Origin: Nocardia araoensis NBRC 100135
Lineage (GTDB): Bacteria > Actinomycetota > Actinomycetes > Mycobacteriales > Mycobacteriaceae
Length of the DNA: 64,000 bases
Direction of reading: 5' to 3'
NCBI RefSeq assembly: GCF_000308435.1
Contig: NZ_BAFR01000131.1
Location: 1-64,000, forward strand
Shown here one piece after another: positions 52,034-59,866 of the stretch. Numbering within the stretch: the stretch's first letter is position 1; each line of letters opens with the position of its first letter. The position numbers and the translations under genes were made by a program. Under the pieces are notes generated by a model. The model was not told the DNA's origin and searched no databases. It saw only the letters and a list, made by a program, of their open reading frames with translations.

Positions 52034-53077
52034 TCAGAAATCGGCGGGCACCTCCGCGGCCGCATCGGCCGTCACGTCGGCGCCGATGCCGAGCTTCTCC
52101 TTGATCTTCTTCTCGATCTCGTCGCGGACGTCGACGTTCTCCAGCAGGAACTTGCGGGCGTTCTCCTTGCCCTGGCCGAGCTGATCGCCCTCGTAGGTGT
52201 ACCAGGAGCCGGACTTGCGGATGAAGCCCTGCTCGACGCCCATGTCGATGAGCGAGCCCTCCTTGGAGATGCCGTGCCCGTAGAGAATGTCGAACTCGGC
52301 CTGCTTGAACGGCGGGGAGACCTTGTTCTTCACGACCTTCACGCGGGTGCGGTTACCCACCGCGTCGCTGCCGTCCTTGAGCGTCTCGATGCGGCGCACA
52401 TCCAGACGCACCGACGCGTAGAACTTCAGCGCCTTGCCGCCGGTGGTGGTCTCCGGCGAGCCGAACATCACGCCGATCTTCTCGCGCAGCTGGTTGATGA
52501 AGATCGCGGTGGTGCCGGAATTGTTCAGCGCGCTGGTCATCTTGCGCAGCGCCTGGCTCATCAGGCGGGCCTGCAGGCCGACGTGGCTGTCGCCCATCTC
52601 GCCCTCGATCTCGGCGCGCGGCACCAGCGCGGCCACCGAGTCGATGACGATGATGTCGATGGCGCCGGAGCGCACCAGCATGTCGGCGATCTCCAGCGCC
52701 TGCTCACCCGTGTCGGGCTGGGAGACCAGCAGCGCGTCGGTGTCGACGCCCAGCTTGCGGGCGTAGTCCGGATCGAGCGCGTGCTCGGCGTCGATGAACG
52801 CCGCCACCCCGCCCGCGGCCTGCGCGTTGGCCACCGCGTGCAGCGCCACGGTGGTCTTACCCGAGGATTCCGGACCGTAGATCTCGACGATGCGGCCGCG
52901 CGGCAGGCCGCCGATGCCCAGCGCCACGTCGAGCGCGATCGAGCCGGTGGGGATCACCGAGATGGGCTGGCGCGCCTCCTCGCCGAGGCGCATGACGGCG
53001 CCCTTGCCGAAGCTCTTCTCCACCTGGGCCAGCGCGAGCTCGAGCGCCTTGTCCCGGTCGTACGCCTGTGGTGCCAT
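52034..53077 (-). CDS. recA: Recombinase RecA
   Basis: A 347-residue RecA that forms filaments on single-stranded DNA, promotes strand exchange and triggers LexA self-cleavage. Walker A GPESSGKT is at residues 68-75, Walker B in [11 protein letters not shown], loop L1 near [12 protein letters not shown] and loop L2 at [16 protein letters not shown]. The segment [17 protein letters not shown] is continuous, so no intein is inserted at the site used in M. tuberculosis and M. leprae. The ATG at 53077 follows an AAGGGGATCAGG site; RecX follows. Its upstream region has both a LexA box and a RecA-NDp promoter. Confidence 0.98.
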   Translation of the reverse strand: MAPQAYDRDKALELALAQVEKSFGKGAVMRLGEEARQPISVIPTGSIALDVALGIGGLPRGRIVEIYGPESSGKTTVALHAVANAQAAGGVAAFIDAEHALDPDYARKLGVDTDALLVSQPDTGEQALEIADMLVRSGAIDIIVIDSVAALVPRAEIEGEMGDSHVGLQARLMSQALRKMTSALNNSGTTAIFINQLREKIGVMFGSPETTTGGKALKFYASVRLDVRRIETLKDGSDAVGNRTRVKVVKNKVSPPFKQAEFDILYGHGISKEGSLIDMGVEQGFIRKSGSWYTYEGDQLGQGKENARKFLLENVDVRDEIEKKIKEKLGIGADVTADAAAEVPADF

Positions 53078-53126
53078 GTCCTGATCCCCTTTTCGACGGG
53101 TAAGTCTCGTTCTGTGGTTGGCGCCT

Positions 53127-53149
53127 ACAGTAGAGCGCGGCACCGACAA
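53127..53149 (-). promoter_or_regulatory. RecA-NDp promoter (PafBC-type) of recA
   Basis: On the minus strand TTGTCGGTG (53141-53149), eight bases, then TACTGT (53127-53132) reproduce every fixed position of the mycobacterial RecA-NDp consensus TTGTCRGTG-N8-TANNNT. This promoter class answers DNA damage without LexA, through PafBC. Transcription would begin near 53120, about 43 bases before the start codon. Confidence 0.85.
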
Positions 53150-53168
53150 GTTCTGGCGCCCAGCCTAG

Positions 53169-53184
53169 ACGAACAGATGTTCGA
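53169..53184. promoter_or_regulatory. LexA (SOS) box of recA
   Basis: On the minus strand TCGAACATCTGTTCGT matches the SOS box with one mismatch. It lies 20 bp upstream of the RecA-NDp promoter; LexA bound there would affect an upstream promoter, so recA appears to have two damage-responsive promoters. Confidence 0.88.
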
Positions 53185-53246
53185 GTCAAGCGACGCGCCC
53201 GGCGTGCATCACGCCGCTCCCTCCGCCCCCGGCGAACGCCCCGCGA

Positions 53247-54269
53247 TCAGCGCACGAGCGCGATCCGGTCGGTGTCCAGCAGTGTCTGCGCCTGTTTGAG
53301 CACGCGCAGCGAAGGCGTCACTTCCACGTCGGTGATCCCGTCCAGCGCGCCGAGCCGCTCGGTCACGTACCGGTAGAGGTCCGCGGTGTCGCGGCAGATG
53401 ATCGAAGCGAACACGTTGGACGGCCCGGTGGTGGCGGCGACGAAGACGATCTCCGGGTGCGTCGCCATCGCGCGCCCCACGGCGTCCAGATCGGCGGGCC
53501 GCACGCGCAGCCACAGCGCCCCCCGCACGCCGTAGCCCATCCGCTCGATCGCGAAATCGACGTCGAAATACAGCACCCCCGCCGCGGTCAGCTCGGCCAT
53601 GCGCCGCGCGACCCGCGGCGCCGTCCACCCGGTCACGGCCGCGAGCTGGGCATACGGAGCGCGCCCGTCCCGGCCGAGCGAGGCGAGCATCGCCTCGTCG
53701 GCCGCCGAAAGGTCCACCGGCGCGTCCGGTCCCGCATCCGCGGCCCGGGGCCGAGCGGGGCCGAGCTCGTCGAGCTGAGCCGCGGTGAGCAGGTGCCGAT
53801 AGCGCGGCCACTCCTCGTCGAGCGGAAAACGGTGGATGACCTCGTACGCGGTCAGTGCCAGCACTTGCGGGGCGCGCGGCAGGATCTGCAACAGCAGCGC
53901 GTCGCGCCGCTCGGTCGAGCGCGGCCTGCCCACGCAGGTCACCTCGGAGCCGGTGGACAACGGGGTCACCCAGCTCAGATCCGGGAACCGCGCCAGGGAT
54001 TCGGCCAGCCGCAGCGCTTTGTCCGGTGTCGATCTCAGGCGCAGCACCCAGCGCGCGTGGCCGAGCGGCGCCGCGTTCACCTGTCCGGCCACGTGCAGAA
54101 TCCCGCGCTGCCGCAGCGCGCGGTAACGCCGCGCCACCGTCTGCTCGGAGACGCCGAGCGCGCCGCCGAGCCGGGCGAACGGGATCCGGGCGTCGTGCAC
54201 CAGCGCGTGCACGATCTGTTTGTCCAGCACATCCAATTCGGAGGATTCCCTCGGGCTGTCGGCACGCAT
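53247..54269 (-). CDS. Lrp/AsnC-family regulator with two HTH modules
   Basis: A 340-residue regulator built from two AsnC-type halves. The first HTH (LDKQIVHALVHDARIPFARLGGALGVSEQTVARRYR, cited as two pieces LDKQIVHALVHD and GVSEQTVARRYRALRQRG) is at residues 14-60, the second (MLASLGRDGRAPYAQLAA, TAPRVARRMAEL) near 195-235, followed by an ACT-like ligand domain. Double-length AsnC proteins often control a divergent transporter, here an MFS pump 100 bp away. The ATG is probably leaderless: TAGATT ends six bases upstream and no ribosome site is present. Confidence 0.9.
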   Translation of the reverse strand: MRADSPRESSELDVLDKQIVHALVHDARIPFARLGGALGVSEQTVARRYRALRQRGILHVAGQVNAAPLGHARWVLRLRSTPDKALRLAESLARFPDLSWVTPLSTGSEVTCVGRPRSTERRDALLLQILPRAPQVLALTAYEVIHRFPLDEEWPRYRHLLTAAQLDELGPARPRAADAGPDAPVDLSAADEAMLASLGRDGRAPYAQLAAVTGWTAPRVARRMAELTAAGVLYFDVDFAIERMGYGVRGALWLRVRPADLDAVGRAMATHPEIVFVAATTGPSNVFASIICRDTADLYRYVTERLGALDGITDVEVTPSLRVLKQAQTLLDTDRIALVR

Positions 54270-54368
54270 AGGAGGAATCTAACGCGGATATCGCTGCGAC
54301 TAGGTGGATCCATCCGATTCCCGCACGCTTGGCGTCGAAAATCGTTCGAATCCGCCGTGGAGGCTCCC

Positions 54369-55778
54369 GTGAGGAAATGGCTCCCCTTGTTCGCCGCGTG
54401 CCTCGGCACGCTGATGCTGCTCATCGACGTCACCATCGTGAACGTCGCCCTACCGGACATCGCCGCCGATCTGGACACCGGATTGTCCGGCCTGCAGTGG
54501 GTGGTGGACGGCTACGCCTTGGCGCTCGCGGCGCTGCTGCTGGTGCTCGGCTCGCTCGCCGACCGGGTCGGCGCGAAGCGCGCGTACCTGGCCGGACTGG
54601 TCGTCTTCGCGATCGCGTCGCTCGGGTGCGGCGTCGCCGAGAGCGCGGCGAGCCTGGTCGCGGCGCGGGCGTTGCAAGGCGTCGGCGGCGCGGCCATGTT
54701 CGCCACCACACTGTCACTGCTGCACGCCACCTACACCGGCCGCGACCGCGGCGTCGCCTTCGGCGTCTGGGGCGCGGTGTCCGGTGCGGCGGCGGGCATC
54801 GGAGTGGTCCTCGGCGGCGTGCTCACCGAGGCGCTGTCGTGGCGCTGGATCTTCTTCGTCAACCTGCCCATCGCCGTGCTGGCGATCGGACTCACCGCCA
54901 CCGTGTTCCCGCCCGCCCGGCGGCGCGGGGGCCGAGCGGTGGACGTGCCGGGCATGACGGCCTTCGCAACCGCGGCGACGGCGGTCACCTACGGCGTCAT
55001 CCGCGGCGGCGAGCACGGCTGGACCGACACGGCCGCCGTGACCGCGTTCGCGCTGGGCGCTGCCGCCGCGGCGATCTTCGGCTGGGTCGAAGCGCGCGGC
55101 GCCGCCCCGATGTTCCCCTTGGCGCTGCTGCGTAACCGCGAGTTCAGCGCGACCCTGTTCGGCGCGTCCGGGCAGACGTTCGCCGCGTTCGCGAGCACTC
55201 CCCTGATCTCGCTGTGGCTGCAACAGCAACTGCACATGTCACCACTGCACGCGGGTCTGGCCATGCTCCCGATGGCGGCGACCGCGTTCGTGGTGGCGGG
55301 CGCCTTCGGTCGGCTGCTGCACGATGTCGCGCCGAAGTGGACCATCGGCGCGGGATTGGTGGTGGTCGGCCTGGGTAGCTGGCTGCTGATGATCGTGGGC
55401 GCCGAGTCCTCCTGGGTCGCGCTGATCCCCGGATTCGTGGTGATCGGCACCGGGATCGGCGTCAACGCGCCCGCACTGGTCTCGGTCGGCATGGCGGCGG
55501 TCGCTCCCGAGCAGGCCGGCACCGCAGCGGGTGCGGTGAACACGGCCCGGCAACTTGGCCTCGCGCTCGGCGTCGCGGTGCTCGGCACCGTCTTCCGCGG
55601 GGTGGCCGACGCCGAACAGCCGATGACGCTGCCGCACTTCGTCGCCGGACTCGACGCGGCGTTCGGCGTCGCGGCGGCGGTGGGCATCGGATTCGGACTG
55701 GTCGCGTTCGGGTTGTTCCACCGGCAGCGGGCGGACGCCGGATCGTCCGAAGCCGAGCGGCAGGCCGTCGCCGCCTGA
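54369..55778 (+). CDS. MFS transporter, DHA2 (14-helix) drug exporter type
   Basis: A 469-residue transporter of the DHA2 family (EmrB/QacA-like). The first helix carries LMLLIDVTIVNVALPDIAAD (motif D1), the loop 2-3 motif A is GSLADRVGAKRAYLAG, and motif C is GAVSGAAAGIGVVLGGVL. It should export hydrophobic or cationic compounds using proton force; no substrate can be named. The GTG at 54369 has GGAGG five bases upstream and was chosen over a GTG at 54357. The divergent double-AsnC gene is its likely regulator. A long perfect hairpin follows. Confidence 0.93.
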   Translation: MRKWLPLFAACLGTLMLLIDVTIVNVALPDIAADLDTGLSGLQWVVDGYALALAALLLVLGSLADRVGAKRAYLAGLVVFAIASLGCGVAESAASLVAARALQGVGGAAMFATTLSLLHATYTGRDRGVAFGVWGAVSGAAAGIGVVLGGVLTEALSWRWIFFVNLPIAVLAIGLTATVFPPARRRGGRAVDVPGMTAFATAATAVTYGVIRGGEHGWTDTAAVTAFALGAAAAAIFGWVEARGAAPMFPLALLRNREFSATLFGASGQTFAAFASTPLISLWLQQQLHMSPLHAGLAMLPMAATAFVVAGAFGRLLHDVAPKWTIGAGLVVVGLGSWLLMIVGAESSWVALIPGFVVIGTGIGVNAPALVSVGMAAVAPEQAGTAAGAVNTARQLGLALGVAVLGTVFRGVADAEQPMTLPHFVAGLDAAFGVAAAVGIGFGLVAFGLFHRQRADAGSSEAERQAVAA

Positions 55779-55795
55779 TCGCGATCCGGCACGAA

Positions 55796-55830
55796 GAAAC
55801 GGCGGCGTCCCGGCCGGGCGCCGCCGTTTC
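55796..55830. terminator. Bidirectional terminator between MFS and DUF1348 genes
   Basis: GAAACGGCGGCG (55796-55807) and CGCCGCCGTTTC (55819-55830) form a perfect 12-bp stem, and the loop itself contains the CCCGGCCGGG palindrome. The A and T bases at the ends allow it to work on both strands for the converging genes. Confidence 0.85.
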
Positions 55831-55847
55831 GCGTGGATCCGGCCGCC

Positions 55848-56297
55848 CTAGCGCAGAGGCAGCACCGACTCGTCGCCCGGATCACGCGGCCCGAAGATGC
55901 GCCGTTCGGCTTCTTCGATCCGGACATCGTTGATGCTGGCCTCGCGCCGGGACATCAGCCCGTCCGGCGCGAATTCCCACTGCTCGTTGCCGTAGCTGCG
56001 GAACCACCGGCCGGACTCGTCGTGCCATTCGTACTGGAACCGCACGGCGATGTGGTTGCCGTCGAAGGCCCACAGATCCTTGCGCAGCGCGTAACCGTTC
56101 TCGATGGACCACTTCCTGGCGAGGAACTCGACGATGGCGTCGCGGCCGGTGAAGAACTCGTCGCGATTGCGCCACACCGAGTCCTCGGTGTATGCGGCGG
56201 CGACCCGTTCGGGATCGCGCGTGTTCCAGGCGTTCTCGGCAGCCCGCACCTTGGCTATCGCAGATTCCGCATCGAACGGTGGTAGCGGAGGTCGCAT
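55848..56297 (-). CDS. Nuclear transport factor 2-like protein, DUF1348
   Basis: A 149-residue SnoaL/NTF2-fold protein of DUF1348. The family pattern is obvious: [28 protein letters not shown] (start of helix and strand), [40 protein letters not shown] and [11 protein letters not shown]. Members are cone-shaped single-domain proteins of unknown function, often near oxidoreductases. It shares its strand with the PPOX and VOC genes behind it. Gap to the next gene is 24 bp. Confidence 0.88.
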   Translation of the reverse strand: MRPPLPPFDAESAIAKVRAAENAWNTRDPERVAAAYTEDSVWRNRDEFFTGRDAIVEFLARKWSIENGYALRKDLWAFDGNHIAVRFQYEWHDESGRWFRSYGNEQWEFAPDGLMSRREASINDVRIEEAERRIFGPRDPGDESVLPLR

Positions 56298-56321
56298 GGG
56301 GCAGTTCCTTTTCTCGAAGTT

Positions 56322-57203
56322 TCAGGGATTCACGGGGGAGAGCTCGGCAGGACCCCACCGCAGCGCTCCCGCGGATCGCTCGACCACCTCTTCGATGGTG
56401 AAATCGAGGGAGCACTGCGCACCGGCTGTGAAAGTCTCCGGCGCCCAGACCAGTTCGGCGGTGCCGGTGAGCTGCAACGTGGCGCCCGTGGACCAGTCCG
56501 GGATCAGGATCCCGCAGCGGGGATCGACCGCGAGGTTGCCGAGCGTCATGAACATCGAATTGCCCCGGTAGTCCGGCCAGCGCAGCCGCGTGGGCGAGAG
56601 CACCTGCAGGAAACCGGGATTCCCACCGCGATGCGAGGCGTCGGCGTTGCCCTCCTCGTCCGCGGTCGCGACGAAGAACGTGTCGGCCGAGACGATCGCC
56701 GCCCGCTGATCCTCATCCAGTTCGGCGCCGTGACGCACCTCGGACGCCGCGCCGGATGTGTAACTCTCGATGTCCCGCCGGGAGATGTACTTGGGACAGT
56801 TCGAGTACACCTGATCGGTGACGATGCGCAAGCCTGCGCCGTCCGGCGCCGACCTCCCGTTGACGCGCATCCGCCTGCGCCGCTGCGGTTGCAGGGCGAT
56901 CATGCCGACGCGCGAGCGGTGGGTCAGCGCTTCGTGCAGCGGATCGGCGGCGGCGGGCCGGGTGCCGATCGAAATGGTCCGGTCGTCCACCGCCCGGACG
57001 AATCCCGGCTGCCCGACCAGCTCGCTCGCCCACAGCCTGCCCGCCGCGTCGGCGGCGGCGAGCACCACCATCCGCTGTTCGGCCAGGAACCCGGCGGCGA
57101 CCGCGGGGATATCGGGACGGATCATGCGGCCGACCCGTTCGGCGATATCCGCCTGCCCCATCCTGCGCTGCACGGCGACCTCCCCACGGTGGAACGCCTC
57201 CAT
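56322..57203 (-). CDS. Pyridoxamine 5'-phosphate oxidase-family flavoprotein
   Basis: A 293-residue protein with a split-barrel FMN-binding fold. The N-terminal part (MGQADIAERVGRMIRPDIPA, QRMVVLAAADAAGRLWASELVG) and the C-terminal part (ADTFFVATADEEGNADASHRGG, GILIPDWSTGATLQLTGTAEL) look like two PPOX domains in tandem. Members reduce F420- or FMN-linked substrates; the reaction here is unknown. Its neighbours (DUF1348, VOC) form a likely unit of minor oxidoreductase or detoxification genes. Confidence 0.85.
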   Translation of the reverse strand: MEAFHRGEVAVQRRMGQADIAERVGRMIRPDIPAVAAGFLAEQRMVVLAAADAAGRLWASELVGQPGFVRAVDDRTISIGTRPAAADPLHEALTHRSRVGMIALQPQRRRRMRVNGRSAPDGAGLRIVTDQVYSNCPKYISRRDIESYTSGAASEVRHGAELDEDQRAAIVSADTFFVATADEEGNADASHRGGNPGFLQVLSPTRLRWPDYRGNSMFMTLGNLAVDPRCGILIPDWSTGATLQLTGTAELVWAPETFTAGAQCSLDFTIEEVVERSAGALRWGPAELSPVNP

Positions 57204-57232
57204 CGCGGTACTCCCTTCGTCACCCAGAAGAA

Positions 57233-57694
57233 TCAGAAGAATCCGCAGGTCGGGGCCGCACCGCTGGGCGCCGGAGCGGACTCGGCGCCACTGGGCGCGT
57301 ATACCTCCAGCCGGATGCCGTCGGGATCGGTGAAGAAGATTCCACCGGAGGCGACGCCCTCGCCGTGCGCCACCACCCCGTCGTGGGCGAAAGCGACCGA
57401 GAGTTCACGCAGCACCCGCTCCACCGCGCGCACCTCGTCGATGCTGTCTACCTGGAACGAAAGATGATGCAGTCCCGGCGTTTCGGTGGAGAACGCGCCG
57501 TCGCTCTGCTCCCACAGCGTGACGACCAGCTTGCCGTCGCGACCGAGAAAGGCCCAGCGGCGCTGGTGATCGCCGCTCGCGGCGAGTTGTTCGAAACCGA
57601 GGGCCCGGCGGTAGAAGTCCACCGAGCGATCCAGATCGGAGACGTTCAGGCCGATGTGCCCGGTGCTGAGCTGAGGGGCGGCGACGGCGGTCAT
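57233..57694 (-). CDS. VOC-superfamily (glyoxalase/dioxygenase) protein
   Basis: A 153-residue protein of the vicinal-oxygen-chelate superfamily. It has TGHIGLNVSDLDRSVDFYRRALGFE (first metal His), GLHHLSFQVDSIDEVRAVE (second His pair) and GGIFFTDPDGIRLEVYAPSG with the metal-binding Glu. It could be a dioxygenase, lyase or resistance protein; not assignable from sequence. It is divergent from the CGNR regulator with shared operator repeats between them, so the regulator may control this unit. The stop lies 29 bp upstream of the PPOX start. Confidence 0.88.
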   Translation of the reverse strand: MTAVAAPQLSTGHIGLNVSDLDRSVDFYRRALGFEQLAASGDHQRRWAFLGRDGKLVVTLWEQSDGAFSTETPGLHHLSFQVDSIDEVRAVERVLRELSVAFAHDGVVAHGEGVASGGIFFTDPDGIRLEVYAPSGAESAPAPSGAAPTCGFF

Positions 57695-57715
57695 GAGTTC
57701 CTCCTCGGAAGATTG

Positions 57716-57800
57716 AACCGTTCTTTACGGTTTTACTGGTTAGAAACGTACCCACCTGGAAAGACTGGTGTCAACCGTTAAAAGTTATTTCAATGGTTAG
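57716..57800. promoter_or_regulatory. Repeat-rich operator between VOC and CGNR genes
   Basis: AACCGT and ACGGTT (57716-57732) form a perfect inverted repeat with a five-base spacer. AACCGTT recurs at 57773-57779, and GGTTAGA occurs twice (in ACTGGTTAGAAA near 57738-57744 and in ATGGTTAGAGA near 57796-57802). The segment is AT-rich for this genome and is probably bound by the CGNR protein or another local regulator. Confidence 0.5.
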
Positions 57801-57816
57801 AGAGGAGGTGGTGGCC

Positions 57817-58395
57817 GTGGACGACGACCCACGCTCGGTACCCTCGGGCATGGCCGATCCACGCCCCCACCTCGGTGAACCCCTGGCGCTCGATCTGTTG
57901 AACACGAGATGGATCGAGCACGGACCACAGGACCTGCTCACCGATGTCGCCGGCCTGCGCATCTGGCTGACGTCGGCGGGACTCACCGATCGCGCGACCC
58001 CCGACGAGGCCACCTTGAACGCGGTGCTGGCCGCCCGGACCGCCATCTACGACGTGGTGGTGCACGCCTCCCCCGCCGGACTCAACGACGTGCTGGAACA
58101 CGGCCGCGTCCGCCGCGCGCTCACCGCATCCGGTCCCGCCGACTCGGTGGACGTCCCAGAGCAAGCCTGGCTGCCCGGATGGCTGGCCGCCGACAATCTG
58201 CTGGAGCTGTTGCGCACCGCACCCGATCGGATCCGCCAATGCGCGCATCCCGAGTGCGTGCTGTTCTTCTACGACACCTCGAAGAACGGAACCCGCCGCT
58301 GGCACTCCATGGCCACCTGCGGCAACCGCACCAAAGCGGCCCGGCACTACGCGCGAAAGCCTGAAGATCAGAACAATTCGTCGAGCAGCCGGTAA
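57817..58395 (+). CDS. CGNR zinc-finger / ABATE-domain transcription factor
   Basis: A 192-residue protein with an N-terminal ABATE domain (ALDLLNTRWIEHGPQDLLTDVAGLRIWL, given in two parts ALDLLNTRWIEHGPQ and DVAGLRIWL) and a C-terminal CGNR zinc finger: CAHPECVLFFYDTSKNGTRRWH then MATCGNRTKAARHYAR, with C, C, C and CGNR. These are stress-responsive DNA-binding regulators in actinobacteria. The GTG at 57817 lies eight bases after AGGAGG and is preferred over in-frame GTG codons closer to it. Its stop is inside the end of the opposing TPR-APH gene (28 bp overlap). Confidence 0.88.
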   Translation: MDDDPRSVPSGMADPRPHLGEPLALDLLNTRWIEHGPQDLLTDVAGLRIWLTSAGLTDRATPDEATLNAVLAARTAIYDVVVHASPAGLNDVLEHGRVRRALTASGPADSVDVPEQAWLPGWLAADNLLELLRTAPDRIRQCAHPECVLFFYDTSKNGTRRWHSMATCGNRTKAARHYARKPEDQNNSSSSR

Positions 58396-59612
58396 TACGT
58401 CAAGCGGCTCTCGTCCGGCTCGGCCAGCCCGTAGGCCGCGAAGAAGGCCGTCACTTCCGCTTCGCCGAAATCCGCGCGCAGATCGCGGACAGCAAGCGCC
58501 AGATCACGGTAGCGGTCGGCCACACCTAGGCCACCGACATCGAGGACGACCCCGTTGGCCAGCACGTTCGGCGGGGTGAAATCCCCGTGCGCCACCACCA
58601 GATCCTCATCATCCGGCCGCTGAGCCAGCAGCCGGGCCAGTATGTCCGCCGGGGCGGATCCGGCGTTGTCGTCGTCGAAGTCGTCCGCGTCCACGAGACC
58701 TTCGACCACGTTGCGGCGCGCCCGCGCCAGCACCACATCCAAGCGCTCGTCGAACGGGCACTCGGCGACCGGAATGCTGTGCAACCGCCGCAGCAGCGCG
58801 CCCAGCGCCGTACCGATCGACGCCGCGTGGGCGCCGCCGGAGCCCGGGTGCGCGGACAAGCTGGGCGCGCCTGCGTCCGCGAGCACCAGCACGTCGTCCT
58901 CGAACGCAGCCACCTCCGGGACGGAGATCCCGTGGTCGCGCAGCCAGATGAGCCGCTGGTACTCGGCGACCGCCTTCGGCCCGCGTTTGAGCCAGTAGAC
59001 GCCGTCGACGCGCACCACCCCACCGCTCATGCCCTCGTGCGCGTCCGACCAGTTCGGCGCCTCGCCGAACAGCGCGGAGACGCTGGGCGGCAACGGGATC
59101 GGCAGCTCGCCGAGCGTGTCCAGCGCGGCGCGGGTGGCTTCGATCTCCTCGGGATCGCCCTCGGCGAGGCGCAGCCGCATCGCCTCGGCCAGCAGCTCGC
59201 GCGCCTCGGACAGGCGGTTGCGCTCGGCGAGCGCCTTGCCCAGGTGCTGCACGGCGAAGGAGAGCACCTCCGGCGCGGCCGCCCGCGCGTGTTCCACGGC
59301 GCGGCGGTACAACGTCTCCGCGGTGCCCGCGTCGCCGCGGTAGCGGTAGACGTCGCCCAGATTGATCCACACGGTGATCCGGCGCCGCTCCGTGTCCACC
59401 AGTTCGAGCGCGCGATCGAGGTGGTCGAGCGCCTCGTGGTAACGACCGAGCAGCATGAGCTCGATGCCGGTCTGCCGATAGCTCGCGAAGTCGTCGGGGC
59501 GCGCCCGCGCCACCCGGACGGCCAAACGCTCCGGGTCGTGCGGGATCATCCGCTGCCGCTCGTCGAACCGGTACAGCGGCTCGTCCCGCTCCACCCGCCC
59601 GGGGGCGTTCAC
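58368..59612 (-). CDS. TPR-domain fusion to an APH(3')-like aminoglycoside phosphotransferase
   Basis: A 414-residue fusion. Residues about 35-150 form tetratricopeptide repeats (RYHEALDHLDRALELVDTERR, AGTAETLYRRAVEHARAAAP, NRLSEARELLAEAMRLRLAEG). The C-terminal two thirds is an aminoglycoside 3'-phosphotransferase-type kinase: GGVVRVDGVYWLKRGP (nucleotide Lys), VVAHGDFTPPN (Brenner motif) and LDVGGLGVADRYRDLALAVRDL (metal Asp and APH(3') signature). It may phosphorylate aminoglycosides or a cell metabolite, and the TPR part suggests binding to a partner protein. Start: GTG at 59612 overlapping the DUF3046 stop (GTGA). Known chromosomal APH genes have no TPR module. Confidence 0.85.
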   Translation of the reverse strand: MNAPGRVERDEPLYRFDERQRMIPHDPERLAVRVARARPDDFASYRQTGIELMLLGRYHEALDHLDRALELVDTERRRITVWINLGDVYRYRGDAGTAETLYRRAVEHARAAAPEVLSFAVQHLGKALAERNRLSEARELLAEAMRLRLAEGDPEEIEATRAALDTLGELPIPLPPSVSALFGEAPNWSDAHEGMSGGVVRVDGVYWLKRGPKAVAEYQRLIWLRDHGISVPEVAAFEDDVLVLADAGAPSLSAHPGSGGAHAASIGTALGALLRRLHSIPVAECPFDERLDVVLARARRNVVEGLVDADDFDDDNAGSAPADILARLLAQRPDDEDLVVAHGDFTPPNVLANGVVLDVGGLGVADRYRDLALAVRDLRADFGEAEVTAFFAAYGLAEPDESRLTYYRLLDELF

Positions 59613-59803
59613 CAGCGCGTCCTGGGTACGTCGAATTCGGCGCACAGGGCACGCCAGACGTCGCGGGGATCGGTCCCGGCCTCGATGGCCGCGGCGCCGG
59701 TGCGTCCGCCCAACGCGGGGATCACGTGGTCGGCCAGCAGGGCGTCGCCGCGGGCCACACCGAACTCGGTGTGCAACAGTTCCTGAAACTCGGTCAACCG
59801 CAC
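59609..59803 (-). CDS. DUF3046 protein (Rv2738c-like)
   Basis: A 64-residue protein conserved in actinobacteria next to recA. It begins MRLTEFQELLHTEFG and has ALGGRTGAAAIEAGTDPRDVWRALCAEFDVPRTRW. Function unknown. In M. tuberculosis Rv2738c is adjacent to recA (Rv2737c); here about 6 kb of other genes (AsnC, MFS, DUF1348, PPOX, VOC, CGNR, TPR-APH) lie in between, so the ancestral pair has been split by insertion. Its stop overlaps the next start as GTGA. Confidence 0.9.
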   Translation of the reverse strand: MRLTEFQELLHTEFGVARGDALLADHVIPALGGRTGAAAIEAGTDPRDVWRALCAEFDVPRTRW

Positions 59804-59866
59804 CGTCCCGAACTTACTCCCGTCTCGCGCGCCCGCTGGTCAGGGGCACACCGGAACCCGCTTCGC

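Noticed and set aside
52034-53077. Intein in recA
   Set aside because: The insertion site region [12 protein letters not shown] is continuous and length is 347 residues, the normal size.
53457-55778. 773-codon frame that includes the MFS gene
   Set aside because: The first 300 codons are antisense to the AsnC gene; the transporter homology begins at the GTG 54369 behind GGAGG.
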